Origin: Clostridia bacterium | GTDB taxonomy: Bacteria > Bacillota_A > Clostridia > Oscillospirales > CAG-382 | Direction: 5' to 3' | Length of the DNA stretch: 11,686 bases | Assembly: GCA_017615235.1 (NCBI GenBank) | Contig: JAGAAM010000153.1 | Span: 1-11,686, forward strand | Shown here: positions 1 to 7,690 of the stretch, piece by piece | Position numbering within the stretch: the first letter of the stretch is position 1 | How the letters are laid out: every line of letters starts with the position of its first letter | Translations under genes and position numbers: made by a program | Notes under the pieces: generated by a model | The model's database searches: none | Told to the model about the DNA's origin: nothing | The model's input: only the letters and a program-made list of their open reading frames with translations

Positions 1-382
1 ATTCGATCGGAGACCCGAATTCGCCGGGGTCTTCGACCGTCGGGTCGACGGAGAACACGAATCCTCCGTTGCCGTCGGAGATGATGCAGTAAATGTACTT
101 AAGGTCGATGTTGTCCTGAAAATGGGTAAGGGCACGGATGATATTCTGATAATCTTCGGTCTGCTCGTCCTCCGCCGTAAGGCGCGCCAGAACGTCGCCG
201 TCGAGCATCGACGCCGCAGTCTGAGACACGTCAAGCATACGCTCCCTTATCTGTATTTTAAGAGCGGAACTTGCTTTATTGGTGAGTATGAATCCGAGCG
301 CTACGTTGAGGATCAGGAGTAAGATCACCACCAACGCCGGAAGACTCATCTTTTTTGCCAGTTTTTTCTTTTGTGCAGTCAT
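1..382 (-). CDS. Membrane-anchored sensor protein, N-terminal fragment (cut by window edge)
   Basis: This reading frame starts at ATG 382 and stays open for 127 codons to the window edge, so only the N-terminus is visible. It begins with a short lysine-rich stretch (MTAQKKKLAKK), then one hydrophobic segment at about residues 12–34, then an extracytoplasmic region. That region contains the phrases YIYCIISDGNG, FVFSVDPT and EDPGEFG, which I associate with the periplasmic/extracellular sensing part of clostridial GGDEF, histidine-kinase or phosphatase receptors. The output domain lies outside the window, so its activity is unknown. The start is supported by AAGGG placed 7 nt upstream of the ATG. 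It follows the preceding gene by 66 bp on the same strand and is probably the last visible member of the operon. Membrane topology is clear; the sensor assignment is inference. Confidence 0.7.
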   Translation of the reverse strand, partial: MTAQKKKLAKKMSLPALVVILLLILNVALGFILTNKASSALKIQIRERMLDVSQTAASMLDGDVLARLTAEDEQTEDYQNIIRALTHFQDNIDLKYIYCIISDGNGGFVFSVDPTVEDPGEFGSPIE

Positions 383-391
383 TTCAAACCC

Positions 392-447
392 TTATCATTT
401 TTTTGATAAAACTGTTTCGACAGATATATGTTTCCTGATGCGTCAGG
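392..447 (-). other. Three small inverted repeats in the 66-bp gap before the sensor gene
   Basis: Three short inverted repeats are packed between the stop at 448 and the ATG at 382. They are CCTGA/TCAGG with a 4-nt loop (434–447), CTGT/ACAG with a 4-nt loop (412–423), and TTATCA/TGATAA around a 6-nt homopolymer (392–409). The last one reaches into the AAGGG ribosome binding site. None is followed by a T-run on the minus strand, so they are not good terminators. They may tune translation or processing of the downstream gene, but stems this short could be chance. Confidence 0.3.
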
Positions 448-1029
448 TCAGACGATCAGGAACTCCGGCTCGATCCGATCCGTTACGACTTCAAATATGC
501 TGTGGTTATATATTTTGTGCTTTTCCGACAGACGCCGCGCGTCGATCTTCACAAGGACGAAAACCGCGTCACGCTTGAGCTGTGCCGTCTTCCATTCCGT
601 ATAGCCCCGCATCGCCGCAGGAGAATACGACAGATAAACGGTCCCGCTTCCGTCCGGCGCGTTTAGCCCCTGTTCGGTTATTGTTCCTAAAAGTTCTTCC
701 GGAACGTAATGGTAAAGATACCTGCGCGGAGTGTATTCGAACGCCTCCGACCGGCAGAAAGACCCGATGAACCGGGCGCTTGCTTCGGCTTGCCGTTTGA
801 AGATGCGGTCCGTCAGAGCGCCTCCCATCAGATAACCCAGAACGGAGCGCCGGAAAAAAGCGCGGCTTTCTTTGGTTTTAAGCCTTCTGTTGATCGCCGC
901 CGATTCTTTTATCCAGGTGAAATACCCGTTTCCGGGCAGCCTGCAGACGAGATACGCCTTTGCGGCTTTCAAAAAGGATATCGCTTTGTTCTTTTGCTTT
1001 TCCGAATATTTAACGGTTGCCTTTTTCAT
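448..1029 (-). CDS. Uncharacterised protein, possible ADP-ribosyltransferase-like C-terminal half
   Basis: I do not recognise this 193-residue protein as a named family. Residues 1–90 are basic and helix-rich (KKATVKYSEKQKNKAISFLKAAK, many Arg/Lys), with no signal peptide, so it is probably cytosolic. Residues 103–193 look like one compact domain: YLYHYVPEELLGTITEQGL (His107), then VYLSYSP (Tyr132–Ser134), then VFVLVKIDARRL, and a closing IFEVVTDRIEPEFLIV (Glu180, Glu187). The order 'His – I..GL – hydrophobic-LS – strand – I.PE.L' resembles ART-fold enzymes such as KptA/Tpt1 RNA 2'-phosphotransferase and DarT-like proteins, but catalytic residues cannot be assigned with confidence. It starts 24 bp after the lysS stop on the same strand and is probably cotranscribed. 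The ribosome site before ATG 1029 is weak (CGGGA). Function is unknown; the ART reading is a hypothesis. Confidence 0.75.
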   Translation of the reverse strand: MKKATVKYSEKQKNKAISFLKAAKAYLVCRLPGNGYFTWIKESAAINRRLKTKESRAFFRRSVLGYLMGGALTDRIFKRQAEASARFIGSFCRSEAFEYTPRRYLYHYVPEELLGTITEQGLNAPDGSGTVYLSYSPAAMRGYTEWKTAQLKRDAVFVLVKIDARRLSEKHKIYNHSIFEVVTDRIEPEFLIV

Positions 1030-1053
1030 TCCCGGTCATTAGTTACCGACGGA

Positions 1054-3063
1054 TCAATAAAGCTTCGCTCCGGCGGGGATATGAGGATCGAGCTGGAGCA
1101 GGTGGAGCTTTTCTTCCTCGCCTTCCTTATGGACGGCGGAGAGGAGCATGCCGCAGGATTCGATACCCATCATCGCCCTGGGCGGAAGGTTGACTATCGC
1201 GACGCAGGTCTTGCCGATAAGAGCCTCCGGCTCGTAAAAGGCGTGTATGCCCGAAAGTATCGTGCGCGGAGTTCCGGTGCCGTCGTCAAGAGTGAACTTC
1301 AACAGTTTTTTGGACTTAGGAACGGCTTCGCATTCAAGCACCTTCACGGCGCGGAAATCGTTTTTTGAGAAAGTCTCGAAATCGACGAGATCGGCGAAAA
1401 GCGGCTCGATCTCTACGTTGGAAAAGTCGATCTTTTCTTCGGAGGGGACTGCCTGCGCCGCTTCCTGCGCCGCCCTGCAAGCCTCCTGAGAGGGACAGGT
1501 ATTGCAGGCGCATTCGGGGCCCGAAGGCAGTTCGCCGGCCTTGTCTTCCTTCTTCGGCTGGCCTATCGGTTTCATCGTCGGGAAGAGCAAAACGTCGCGG
1601 ATGTTTTCCTCGCCGGTCAGCAGCATCACGAAGCGGTCCATGCCCATTCCGAGGCCTCCGGTGGGAGGCATACCGTATTCGAGAGCGCAGAGGAAGTCCT
1701 CGTCGACGCCGGTCGCCTCGTCGTCGCCCGCGGCTTTAAGCGCCGCCTGGCGCTCGAAGCGCTCGCGCTGGTCGATCGGGTCGTTAAGTTCCGAAAAAGC
1801 GTTTGCAAGCTCGCGTCCGAGGACGAAAAGCTCGAAGCGCTGGGTGTATTTCGGATCGTCGGGCATCTTCTTCGCCAAAGGCGAGATCTCGATGGGGTGA
1901 TTCATCAAAAACGTCGGCTGGACGAGTTTTTCCTCGACGAATTCGTCGAAGAAGAGATTGAGGATGTCACCGATACCGTGGCGCTGTTCGTAATGAATAC
2001 CTCTTCCGTCGGCGAGAGCGCGCGCCTGCTCGACGGTATCCACGCCGGTGAAATCGACGCCGGTGTACTTTTTGACCGCGTCAAGCATCGAGATGCGCTC
2101 GAAAGGCTTGCCGAAATCGATCTCGACGCCGCCCGTGCGGACCGTCGTCGTGCCGAGTACCTTTCGGCAGACAGTGCGGATGAGGTCCTCGATAAGGTCC
2201 ATCATCCCGTAATAATCGGTGAACGCCTGATAGAGCTCGAGCAGCGTGAATTCCGGGTTGTGACGGGTATCCATGCCCTCGTTGCGGAAGACGCGGCCTA
2301 TCTCGTAAACGCGGTCGAAACCGCCGACTATAAGGCGTTTGAGATGAAGTTCGAGAGCGATCCTTAAATAAAGGTCGATATTGAGCGAGTTGTGGTGCGT
2401 GATAAAAGGACGCGCGTTCGCTCCGCCGGCTTCGTTATGGAGCATCGGCGTTTCGACTTCAAGAAAGTTCTTCGATTCGAGGTAAGCCCTTGTCTCGCTG
2501 ATTATGCGGGAGCGCTTTACGAAAGTATCGCGCACCTCGGGGTTCATTATAAGATCGACGTACCTTTGACGGTAGCGAAGATCGGTGTTGGTAAGACCGT
2601 GATATTTTTCCGGAAGGGGAAGGAGCGATTTTGAAAGCAGAGAAAGACTTTGAGCGTGGATGCTTATCTCGCCCCTGCGGGTGCGGAACACGAAACCTGT
2701 CAGACCGATTATGTCGCCGATGTCCCATTTGCGGTAATCGTTGAAGTTATCTTCGCCTATATCGTCGACGCGGACGTAGCTCTGGATCCTTCCGGTGCTG
2801 TCTGAAATATCGATAAAGTTCGCCTTGCCCATATCGCGGCGGCTCATAAGCCTGCCGGCTATCGAGACGGTCTTGTTTTCGTATTCTTCGAAATTCTCTT
2901 TGATGATCCCTGCGTAAGCCGTTACGCCGAATTTAGTGACGGCGTAAGGGTCCCTGCCTTCGGCGCGCAGCTCCGCGAGCTTGCCGCGCCTGATCTGTAT
3001 AAGATCGCTGACCGACGCTTCGGAGCCTTCCGGAGCGGCGGCGTTGTTTATGTTTTCTGTCAT
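1054..3063 (-). CDS. lysS: Lysyl-tRNA synthetase (class II) fused to a C-terminal MetRS/Trbp111-type tRNA-binding domain
   Basis: This enzyme charges tRNA-Lys with lysine using ATP. Residues about 65–150 form the N-terminal OB-fold anticodon-binding domain. The class II core shows motif 1 around FLEVETPML (200–208), motif 2 at FRNEGMDTRHNPEF (259–272) and motif 3 at GLGMGMDRFVMLL (470–482), ending near LLFPTMKPI at residue 500. Ordinary bacterial LysRS stops about there; this one is 669 residues. A linker (500–550) carries Cys518, Cys520, Cys523 and Cys529. Residues about 552–669 match the tRNA-binding domain at the end of many MetRS proteins and in Trbp111: FSKNDFRAVKVLECEAVPKS, KLLKF, ILSGI, NLPPRAMMGIESCGMLL. 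The gene follows greA by 13 bp, a common greA–lysS pairing, with a modest AGG site before the ATG. LysRS identity is certain and the appended domain is clear. Confidence 0.97.
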   Translation of the reverse strand: MTENINNAAAPEGSEASVSDLIQIRRGKLAELRAEGRDPYAVTKFGVTAYAGIIKENFEEYENKTVSIAGRLMSRRDMGKANFIDISDSTGRIQSYVRVDDIGEDNFNDYRKWDIGDIIGLTGFVFRTRRGEISIHAQSLSLLSKSLLPLPEKYHGLTNTDLRYRQRYVDLIMNPEVRDTFVKRSRIISETRAYLESKNFLEVETPMLHNEAGGANARPFITHHNSLNIDLYLRIALELHLKRLIVGGFDRVYEIGRVFRNEGMDTRHNPEFTLLELYQAFTDYYGMMDLIEDLIRTVCRKVLGTTTVRTGGVEIDFGKPFERISMLDAVKKYTGVDFTGVDTVEQARALADGRGIHYEQRHGIGDILNLFFDEFVEEKLVQPTFLMNHPIEISPLAKKMPDDPKYTQRFELFVLGRELANAFSELNDPIDQRERFERQAALKAAGDDEATGVDEDFLCALEYGMPPTGGLGMGMDRFVMLLTGEENIRDVLLFPTMKPIGQPKKEDKAGELPSGPECACNTCPSQEACRAAQEAAQAVPSEEKIDFSNVEIEPLFADLVDFETFSKNDFRAVKVLECEAVPKSKKLLKFTLDDGTGTPRTILSGIHAFYEPEALIGKTCVAIVNLPPRAMMGIESCGMLLSAVHKEGEEEKLHLLQLDPHIPAGAKLY

Positions 3064-3076
3064 ATTAAAAACCTGT

Positions 3077-3550
3077 TTATTTGGAAATGTCGGTAATGGT
3101 GTATCTTACGATACCGGTCGGAGTTTCGACGTTGATGCTGTCGCCCTTGCGCTGACCGATAAGCGCTTTGCCGAGAGGGCAGTCGTCGCTTATAAGGAAC
3201 ATGATCGGGTCGGCCTCGGTGGTGGAGACGATCTTGTATTCGGCCTCCTCCTCGGTGTCGATATTGTGAACGGTGACTTTGTTGCCGACGTTGACTTTGT
3301 CGGTGCCGAGATCGCCGTCGTCAAGGACGATCGCGTTTTCGAGCGTGGCTTCGAGATGGGCGATCTTGCCTTCGATCTCCGCCTGCTCGTTCTTCGCTTC
3401 GTCGTATTCGCTGTTTTCCGAAAGGTCGCCGTACGCGCGCGCCTTCTGGATAGCCAGAGCGACTTCTTTACGTTTTACGGTCTTAAGGTGTTCAAGTTCC
3501 TGCTGGAGTTTTTTAAGACCTTCATGAGATACGATGATTTGTTTTGCCAT
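3077..3550 (-). CDS. greA: Transcription elongation factor GreA
   Basis: GreA rescues backtracked RNA polymerase by inserting its coiled coil into the secondary channel and stimulating cleavage of the extruded RNA 3' end. The 157-residue length is standard. The N-terminal coiled coil spans roughly residues 8–75. Its tip carries the diagnostic GDLSENSEYDEAK (41–53), with acidic Asp42 and Glu45 that hold the catalytic magnesium. The C-terminal FKBP-like domain (about 83–157) shows the family pattern ISDDCPLGKALIGQRKGD followed by VETPTGIVRYTI. A good ribosome site (GAGGAA) lies 7 nt before ATG 3550. It sits 32 bp behind the S41 protease gene and 13 bp ahead of lysS, with no terminator in either gap. 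All family signatures are present. Confidence 0.97.
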   Translation of the reverse strand: MAKQIIVSHEGLKKLQQELEHLKTVKRKEVALAIQKARAYGDLSENSEYDEAKNEQAEIEGKIAHLEATLENAIVLDDGDLGTDKVNVGNKVTVHNIDTEEEAEYKIVSTTEADPIMFLISDDCPLGKALIGQRKGDSINVETPTGIVRYTITDISK

Positions 3551-3582
3551 TGTTGATTCCTCGCTGTAATATATAGAAATTT

Positions 3583-4848
3583 TTAATTATCCGAATCATC
3601 CGGACCGTCGTCCGGGTCGCCCGTCAGCGCTTCGTAAGCGGCGGCGAGCTGTTCGTCGTTCGCGATCATATCGCGGTAATAAGCCGGGTCGTGCGGCTTT
3701 GAAAGTTCGATCTCTATGTCCGGAGTGATGCCTTTGCCGTTGTAATTCTCGCCGGACGGGGGATAGTAATACGAAGCGGTGATCGAATAACCGCTGCCGT
3801 CTTTCATCGTGCTGATGAACTGCATTATCCCTTTGCCGAAGGTGGTCGTCCCGACCGTCACGGCCGCGCCGAAGTCCTTTAAAGCGGCGGTGAAAAGCTC
3901 CGCTGCCGAAGCGGTTCCTTCGTTGCAGAGCACCGCCATCGGCATATCGATGCAGTTCGCGTCGGAGACGAGTTTGTTCTCTTTTCCGGAATAGTCGTTA
4001 TAGGTGATTACCGTCCCTTCCGGGAGGATCATATCGAGACATTTGAAAACCTGGTCGAGTCTGCCGCCTCCGTTGTTGCGGAGGTCGAATATCAACCTTT
4101 CGCAGCCTTCGGCGAGTATTTTGTCCATCTCGGCTTTGAAGTCGTCGAACATATCGCTGCCGTTGAATCCGTTTATCGCTACGAGATAAGTCCCGCCGCC
4201 GATGTCATAGGTATAGACGTTGTCGTTTGGAAGCACCGCAAGCGCCAGTTCGATTTCGATCCTTTCGCCGTCGCGCAGTATGACGGCAACCGTTTTGTCG
4301 CCGTCGCTGCTTTGCGCGATAAAATCAACGATACTTTGAACGCCGGCTTCCGAAGCGTCGATCCCGTTGACCGAGACGATTATATCGCCGCGCCTTATCC
4401 CCGCGGCTTCCGCGGGCGCGCCGCCGATTATATCGGTGACGTACATACCGCCTGTGTCCGGGTCTTTGACGTAGCGGATCCCGATCCCGACGTCGCCGCC
4501 GGAACCCGAATTGCGGTCGTCAAGTTCCTCCGGAGACATATAGTAGGTGTAAGGGTCGCCGAGCGAATCGAGCGAAGCGCGATAGATCGCGTCCCAGATC
4601 GAATCCACGTCGTAATCGAAAAGGAAGTGTTCCTTCACGGCGCCGATTATTTCGGCGAGTTTTTCGTACCTTTCCGCGTCGTCGCCGAATACCTCGCTCA
4701 CTCTTGTGCCGGAGGTATTCGCCCTGACTTCGTTGAGCTCGCGCTTGTAAGCGACCGTCACGGCGGAGAAAACTCCGACGAAAGTGGCGGCTGCCGTTAT
4801 CACGGCGATGATCGCGCAGGCGAAAGGCGATATCCTTTTTTTGAACAT
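3583..4848 (-). CDS. S41 family C-terminal processing protease with PDZ domain (CtpA/CtpB-like)
   Basis: This is a serine protease of the tail-specific/CtpA type, 421 residues, anchored outside the membrane by a single N-terminal hydrophobic segment (about residues 8–33). A helical region (55–110) is followed by a PDZ domain (about 115–195, with GDVGIGIRY, GGAPAEAAGIRRGDIIVSVNG), which in this family binds substrate C-termini and gates activity. The protease core has LIFDLRNNGGG (252–261), the nucleophile Ser314 in GTASAAELF, and the general base Lys339 in TTFGKGIMQ with Gln343, the expected Ser-Lys-Gln arrangement. The tail is acidic (DPDDGPDDSDN). The gene starts 5 bp after ftsX without a clear ribosome site, so translation is probably coupled. 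In Bacillus subtilis ctpB also follows ftsEX. Substrates in this organism are unknown; remodelling of wall or division proteins is inference. Confidence 0.94.
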   Translation of the reverse strand: MFKKRISPFACAIIAVITAAATFVGVFSAVTVAYKRELNEVRANTSGTRVSEVFGDDAERYEKLAEIIGAVKEHFLFDYDVDSIWDAIYRASLDSLGDPYTYYMSPEELDDRNSGSGGDVGIGIRYVKDPDTGGMYVTDIIGGAPAEAAGIRRGDIIVSVNGIDASEAGVQSIVDFIAQSSDGDKTVAVILRDGERIEIELALAVLPNDNVYTYDIGGGTYLVAINGFNGSDMFDDFKAEMDKILAEGCERLIFDLRNNGGGRLDQVFKCLDMILPEGTVITYNDYSGKENKLVSDANCIDMPMAVLCNEGTASAAELFTAALKDFGAAVTVGTTTFGKGIMQFISTMKDGSGYSITASYYYPPSGENYNGKGITPDIEIELSKPHDPAYYRDMIANDEQLAAAYEALTGDPDDGPDDSDN

Positions 4849-4853
4849 TTAAA

Positions 4854-5855
4854 TCACGCTTTGAGATATTTTTTAAGTGAGACCGAGGAGGATACTATGC
4901 CGGCGAAAAGCCCGATGGCAAGATATCCCAGCCCGATAATGAGCATATAATCGGTGAACGCCGGGAATATAAGCTCGCCTCCGGAAGCGCTGCTCATCGC
5001 GGAACCCGCGATATCCTTCAAAAGATATTCGCAGAGATAGAATTCGATCCCGAACGATACCGCGGCGGAGAACACGCCGATGATAACGCCTTCCACGATG
5101 AACGGCATCCTTATCATGCTTTTCGTCGCGCCGCAGAGACGCATGAACGTGATCTCGTTGCGCCTTGCGAAAACGCCCAACTTGATCGTGTTCATGATAA
5201 CGAACAGCGAAAGCAGAAGCAGTATCGCCAGAAGCCACAGACCCACGACGTAAAGCGTGTTCTTGACGCTGACGACGTTGCCGTAAAGGTCGATATAGTC
5301 CTTTATGTCGGCTGTCGGAACGGCGTCGATCTCGTTGCCGTTCGCGTCGGTCACGGTTATGCTGTCGATCTTGTGGCGCACCTGTTTGACCGCGTCGGTA
5401 TCCGCAAGATTCGAAAAATGAAGCTGGAAACTGTCGCGAAGGGGATTGTCGATCACGTCGGTATCGGAATCCTCTTCGTACTCGGAATTCGGGACGATGT
5501 TGTATATCCAGGTGCTGTTGGGATACATCTCCTTCATCTTCTGAAGATGTTCGTCCGCCGAGATATATCTGACTTCCTCATCGACGATAGGTGAGCTTTG
5601 CCTTATTATCTCCAGAGCGCTGCGGATCTGTTCCTTCTGCTCGTCGGAATAGGTCTTGCTGAGCATTATCTCGATGGTGTTCAGGTCGTTGATCTGCTCG
5701 ATGTTGATGTTGATCGTGTCGATGACTATGTAGAACGTGCCGACGAGCACCATACACGCCACCAGTACGAGCACCGACGCGGTCGTCATGACGCTGTTGC
5801 GGAAAACGCCCTTGAAGCCCTGACCTATATTATAGAAAAAAGTGCTGGGTTTCAT
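4854..5855 (-). CDS. ftsX: Cell-division ABC transporter permease FtsX
   Basis: FtsX is the membrane subunit of FtsEX, which turns ATP hydrolysis by FtsE into activation of peptidoglycan hydrolases outside the cell. The protein has 333 residues with the family topology of four membrane segments, at about 22–46, 201–222, 250–270 and 302–325. A large extracellular domain (47–200) lies between the first two. The conserved cytoplasmic stretch FARRNEITFMRLCGATKSMIR and PFIVEG (229–256) precedes the third segment and marks the MacB/FtsX fold. The start codon overlaps the ftsE stop (ATGA), and a strong GGAGGTGA ribosome site lies inside the end of ftsE, so the two subunits are made together. The S41 protease gene follows at 5 bp. 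No M23 or NlpC/P60 hydrolase, the usual FtsX partner, is encoded in the operon. Confidence 0.95.
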   Translation of the reverse strand: MKPSTFFYNIGQGFKGVFRNSVMTTASVLVLVACMVLVGTFYIVIDTININIEQINDLNTIEIMLSKTYSDEQKEQIRSALEIIRQSSPIVDEEVRYISADEHLQKMKEMYPNSTWIYNIVPNSEYEEDSDTDVIDNPLRDSFQLHFSNLADTDAVKQVRHKIDSITVTDANGNEIDAVPTADIKDYIDLYGNVVSVKNTLYVVGLWLLAILLLLSLFVIMNTIKLGVFARRNEITFMRLCGATKSMIRMPFIVEGVIIGVFSAAVSFGIEFYLCEYLLKDIAGSAMSSASGGELIFPAFTDYMLIIGLGYLAIGLFAGIVSSSVSLKKYLKA

Positions 5856-6532
5856 TCCTCGAAGTCACCTCCGATCTTGTCGGATATGATCCTTCCGTGG
5901 TCGATGCGGACCACGCGTTTGTTATAGCTTTTCACGATGTTGAGGTCGTGAGTGACGACGATTACCGTTTTGCCGAGGCGGTTGATCTTCATAAGAAGTT
6001 CCATTATGTCTTCCGTGAGGTCGGTATCGACGTTGCCGGTCGGCTCGTCTGCTATCACCGTGTCGGGGTTGTTCACCAGAGCCCTCGCGAAAGCGACTCT
6101 TTGCTGTTCGCCGCCGGAAAGCTGGTTGGGGAAGGAATCGGCTTTGTGCGCCAGCCCGACTATATCAAGGAAGAACGGCACGCGCTTTTTGATGATCTTC
6201 GGCTTTGCGCCGACGACCCTCATCGCAAAAGCGACGTTTTCGTATACCGTCATCTTGTCGAAAAGTTTGAAATCCTGGAACACCACGCCGATAGTACGGC
6301 GGAGTTTGGGGATATTCCAGGAACGCATTTTGTCCAGACGGAACCCGTTCACTTCCAGAATGCCGGAACTTACGCGCTCTTCGCAGATCATAAGCTTCGT
6401 AAGCGTCGTCTTGCCGGCGCCGGAGTGACCCACAAGGAACACGAACTCGCCGTCTTCGATCTTTAAAGTGACCTCGTTGACGGCTGCCGTACCGTTGCGG
6501 TATTCCATCGATACGTTGTCGAAATTAATCAT
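5852..6532 (-). CDS. ftsE: Cell-division ABC transporter ATP-binding protein FtsE
   Basis: FtsE is the cytoplasmic ATPase that pairs with FtsX at the septum. The 226-residue length is normal for the family. Visible motifs are Walker A GHSGAGKT (35–42), the Q-loop Gln86 in VVFQDFKLF, the ABC signature LSGGEQQR (138–145), Walker B TVIADEPTGN with Asp162 and Glu163, the D-loop NVDT (167–170) and the switch His195 in VVTHD. RT.GVVFQDF.L and NQLSGGEQQRVA.ARA are typical of FtsE rather than of lipoprotein or macrolide exporters. It lies 26 bp behind the CdaR-type regulator and overlaps ftsX by 4 bp. The ribosome site is weak (CGGG far upstream), so its translation may depend on the upstream gene. 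Identity rests on both motifs and the ftsX neighbour. Confidence 0.96.
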   Translation of the reverse strand: MINFDNVSMEYRNGTAAVNEVTLKIEDGEFVFLVGHSGAGKTTLTKLMICEERVSSGILEVNGFRLDKMRSWNIPKLRRTIGVVFQDFKLFDKMTVYENVAFAMRVVGAKPKIIKKRVPFFLDIVGLAHKADSFPNQLSGGEQQRVAFARALVNNPDTVIADEPTGNVDTDLTEDIMELLMKINRLGKTVIVVTHDLNIVKSYNKRVVRIDHGRIISDKIGGDFEE

Positions 6533-6558
6533 TCTTTATATACCCGTTGACCGATAAC

Positions 6559-7644
6559 TCAATAAATGGAAGGTTTGCTGATAAGATATTTCTTGACCAT
6601 CAAAGCGACCTTGAAGGTGATCGCGTGGTCGAATTCGCGCAGGTCGAGCCCGGTGAGTTTCTTGATCTTCTCAAGCCTGTAGACCAGGGTGTTCCTGTGG
6701 ACGAAAAGCTTCCTCGAAGTCTCGGATACGTTAAGGTTGTTGTCGAAGAAGGCGTGTATCGTCTGTAAAGTCTCCCTGTCGAGGCTTTCGAGCGAACCGC
6801 GTTTGAACACTTCCTGAAGGAACATCTCGCAAAGCGTGGTCGGAAGCTGATAGATAAGCCTGCCGATGCCGAGGTTCTCGTAATTGATCACGTTCTTTTC
6901 GGTATCGAAGACCTTGCCGACTTCCAAAGCCACCTGCGCGTCCTTATAGGAATGCGCAAGCTCTTTTACCGAATTGACGACCGAACCGATACCGATCGTC
7001 ACGCGGATGTAAAATTCGCTCTGTACGGTGTCTACTATGCTGTTCGCGATCTGCTTCAGCGCCTTGGAATCGGTGTTGCCGCGTAATTCTTTGACCAGAA
7101 CGATATCCGATTCGCTGATGCTTATAACGTAATCGCGCGTTTTGTCGGGGAACATGTTCTGGATTATCTCGTAAGGAGTGACCTCGGTCTGGCTCGTGAA
7201 GCGGATAAGCATCACGACGCGGTTGACTTCGCCGTCGAAATGGAGCTCCTTCGATTTGATATAGATATCCCCGGGAAGGATGTTGTCAAGGATTATGTTC
7301 TTGATAAAGTTGGTCTTATCGTATTTCTCGTCGTAAAGCGATTTGATGTTTGCCACCGAGACGGAGAGCAAAGCGGAAATGCTCTTCGCCGTCTCGTCGG
7401 TGCCTTCGACGAAAACGATGTATTCGATCTTCGCGCGCGATCCGATCGAACGGTAGGTATAATTGCCGGAAACAAGAGCGTCGCCGGCGTAGGCGATCTC
7501 CTCAAGCACGTTCTTGTGCTCGCTCCCGGTCTTGTCGACGCGGCTGCAGGCGATGACTATGCCCTTGTCGTCAAGTATACCCATTTCTCTGTTGACGGCG
7601 TCCCGCATCTGATAAAGCATTCCCTGAAACAGTTTGTTGCTCAT
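6559..7644 (-). CDS. CdaR/PucR-type transcriptional regulator with C-terminal HTH
   Basis: The 361-residue protein has the layout of the CdaR/PucR family. The N-terminal half (about 1–105) resembles the sugar-diacid-recognition/GAF-like sensing region, with EMGILDDKGIVIACS. The middle (about 135–250) is a CdaR GGDEF-like domain with TIGIGSVVNSVKELAHSYKDAQVAL. The C-terminus (292–350) is the HTH_30 helix-turn-helix, with TIHAFFDNNLNVSETSRKLFVHRNTLVYRLEKI. No membrane segment is seen, so it is a cytosolic DNA-binding protein. Its ligand cannot be read from sequence. The ATG at 7644 is preceded by AGGAGA at 7 nt. It is the first gene after a consensus promoter and leads ftsE by 26 bp, so it may control its own operon and hence FtsEX. 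That regulatory role is inference. Confidence 0.9.
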   Translation of the reverse strand: MSNKLFQGMLYQMRDAVNREMGILDDKGIVIACSRVDKTGSEHKNVLEEIAYAGDALVSGNYTYRSIGSRAKIEYIVFVEGTDETAKSISALLSVSVANIKSLYDEKYDKTNFIKNIILDNILPGDIYIKSKELHFDGEVNRVVMLIRFTSQTEVTPYEIIQNMFPDKTRDYVISISESDIVLVKELRGNTDSKALKQIANSIVDTVQSEFYIRVTIGIGSVVNSVKELAHSYKDAQVALEVGKVFDTEKNVINYENLGIGRLIYQLPTTLCEMFLQEVFKRGSLESLDRETLQTIHAFFDNNLNVSETSRKLFVHRNTLVYRLEKIKKLTGLDLREFDHAITFKVALMVKKYLISKPSIY

Positions 7645-7690
7645 TGTCGCTTCTCCTGATAATATATGGATTCTTTTTTATTTCAAAAAT

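Noticed and set aside
709..1368. Plus-strand frame of 219 codons spanning the end of lysS and the downstream gene
   Set aside because: It crosses two well-supported minus-strand genes and shows no recognisable domain or ribosome site.
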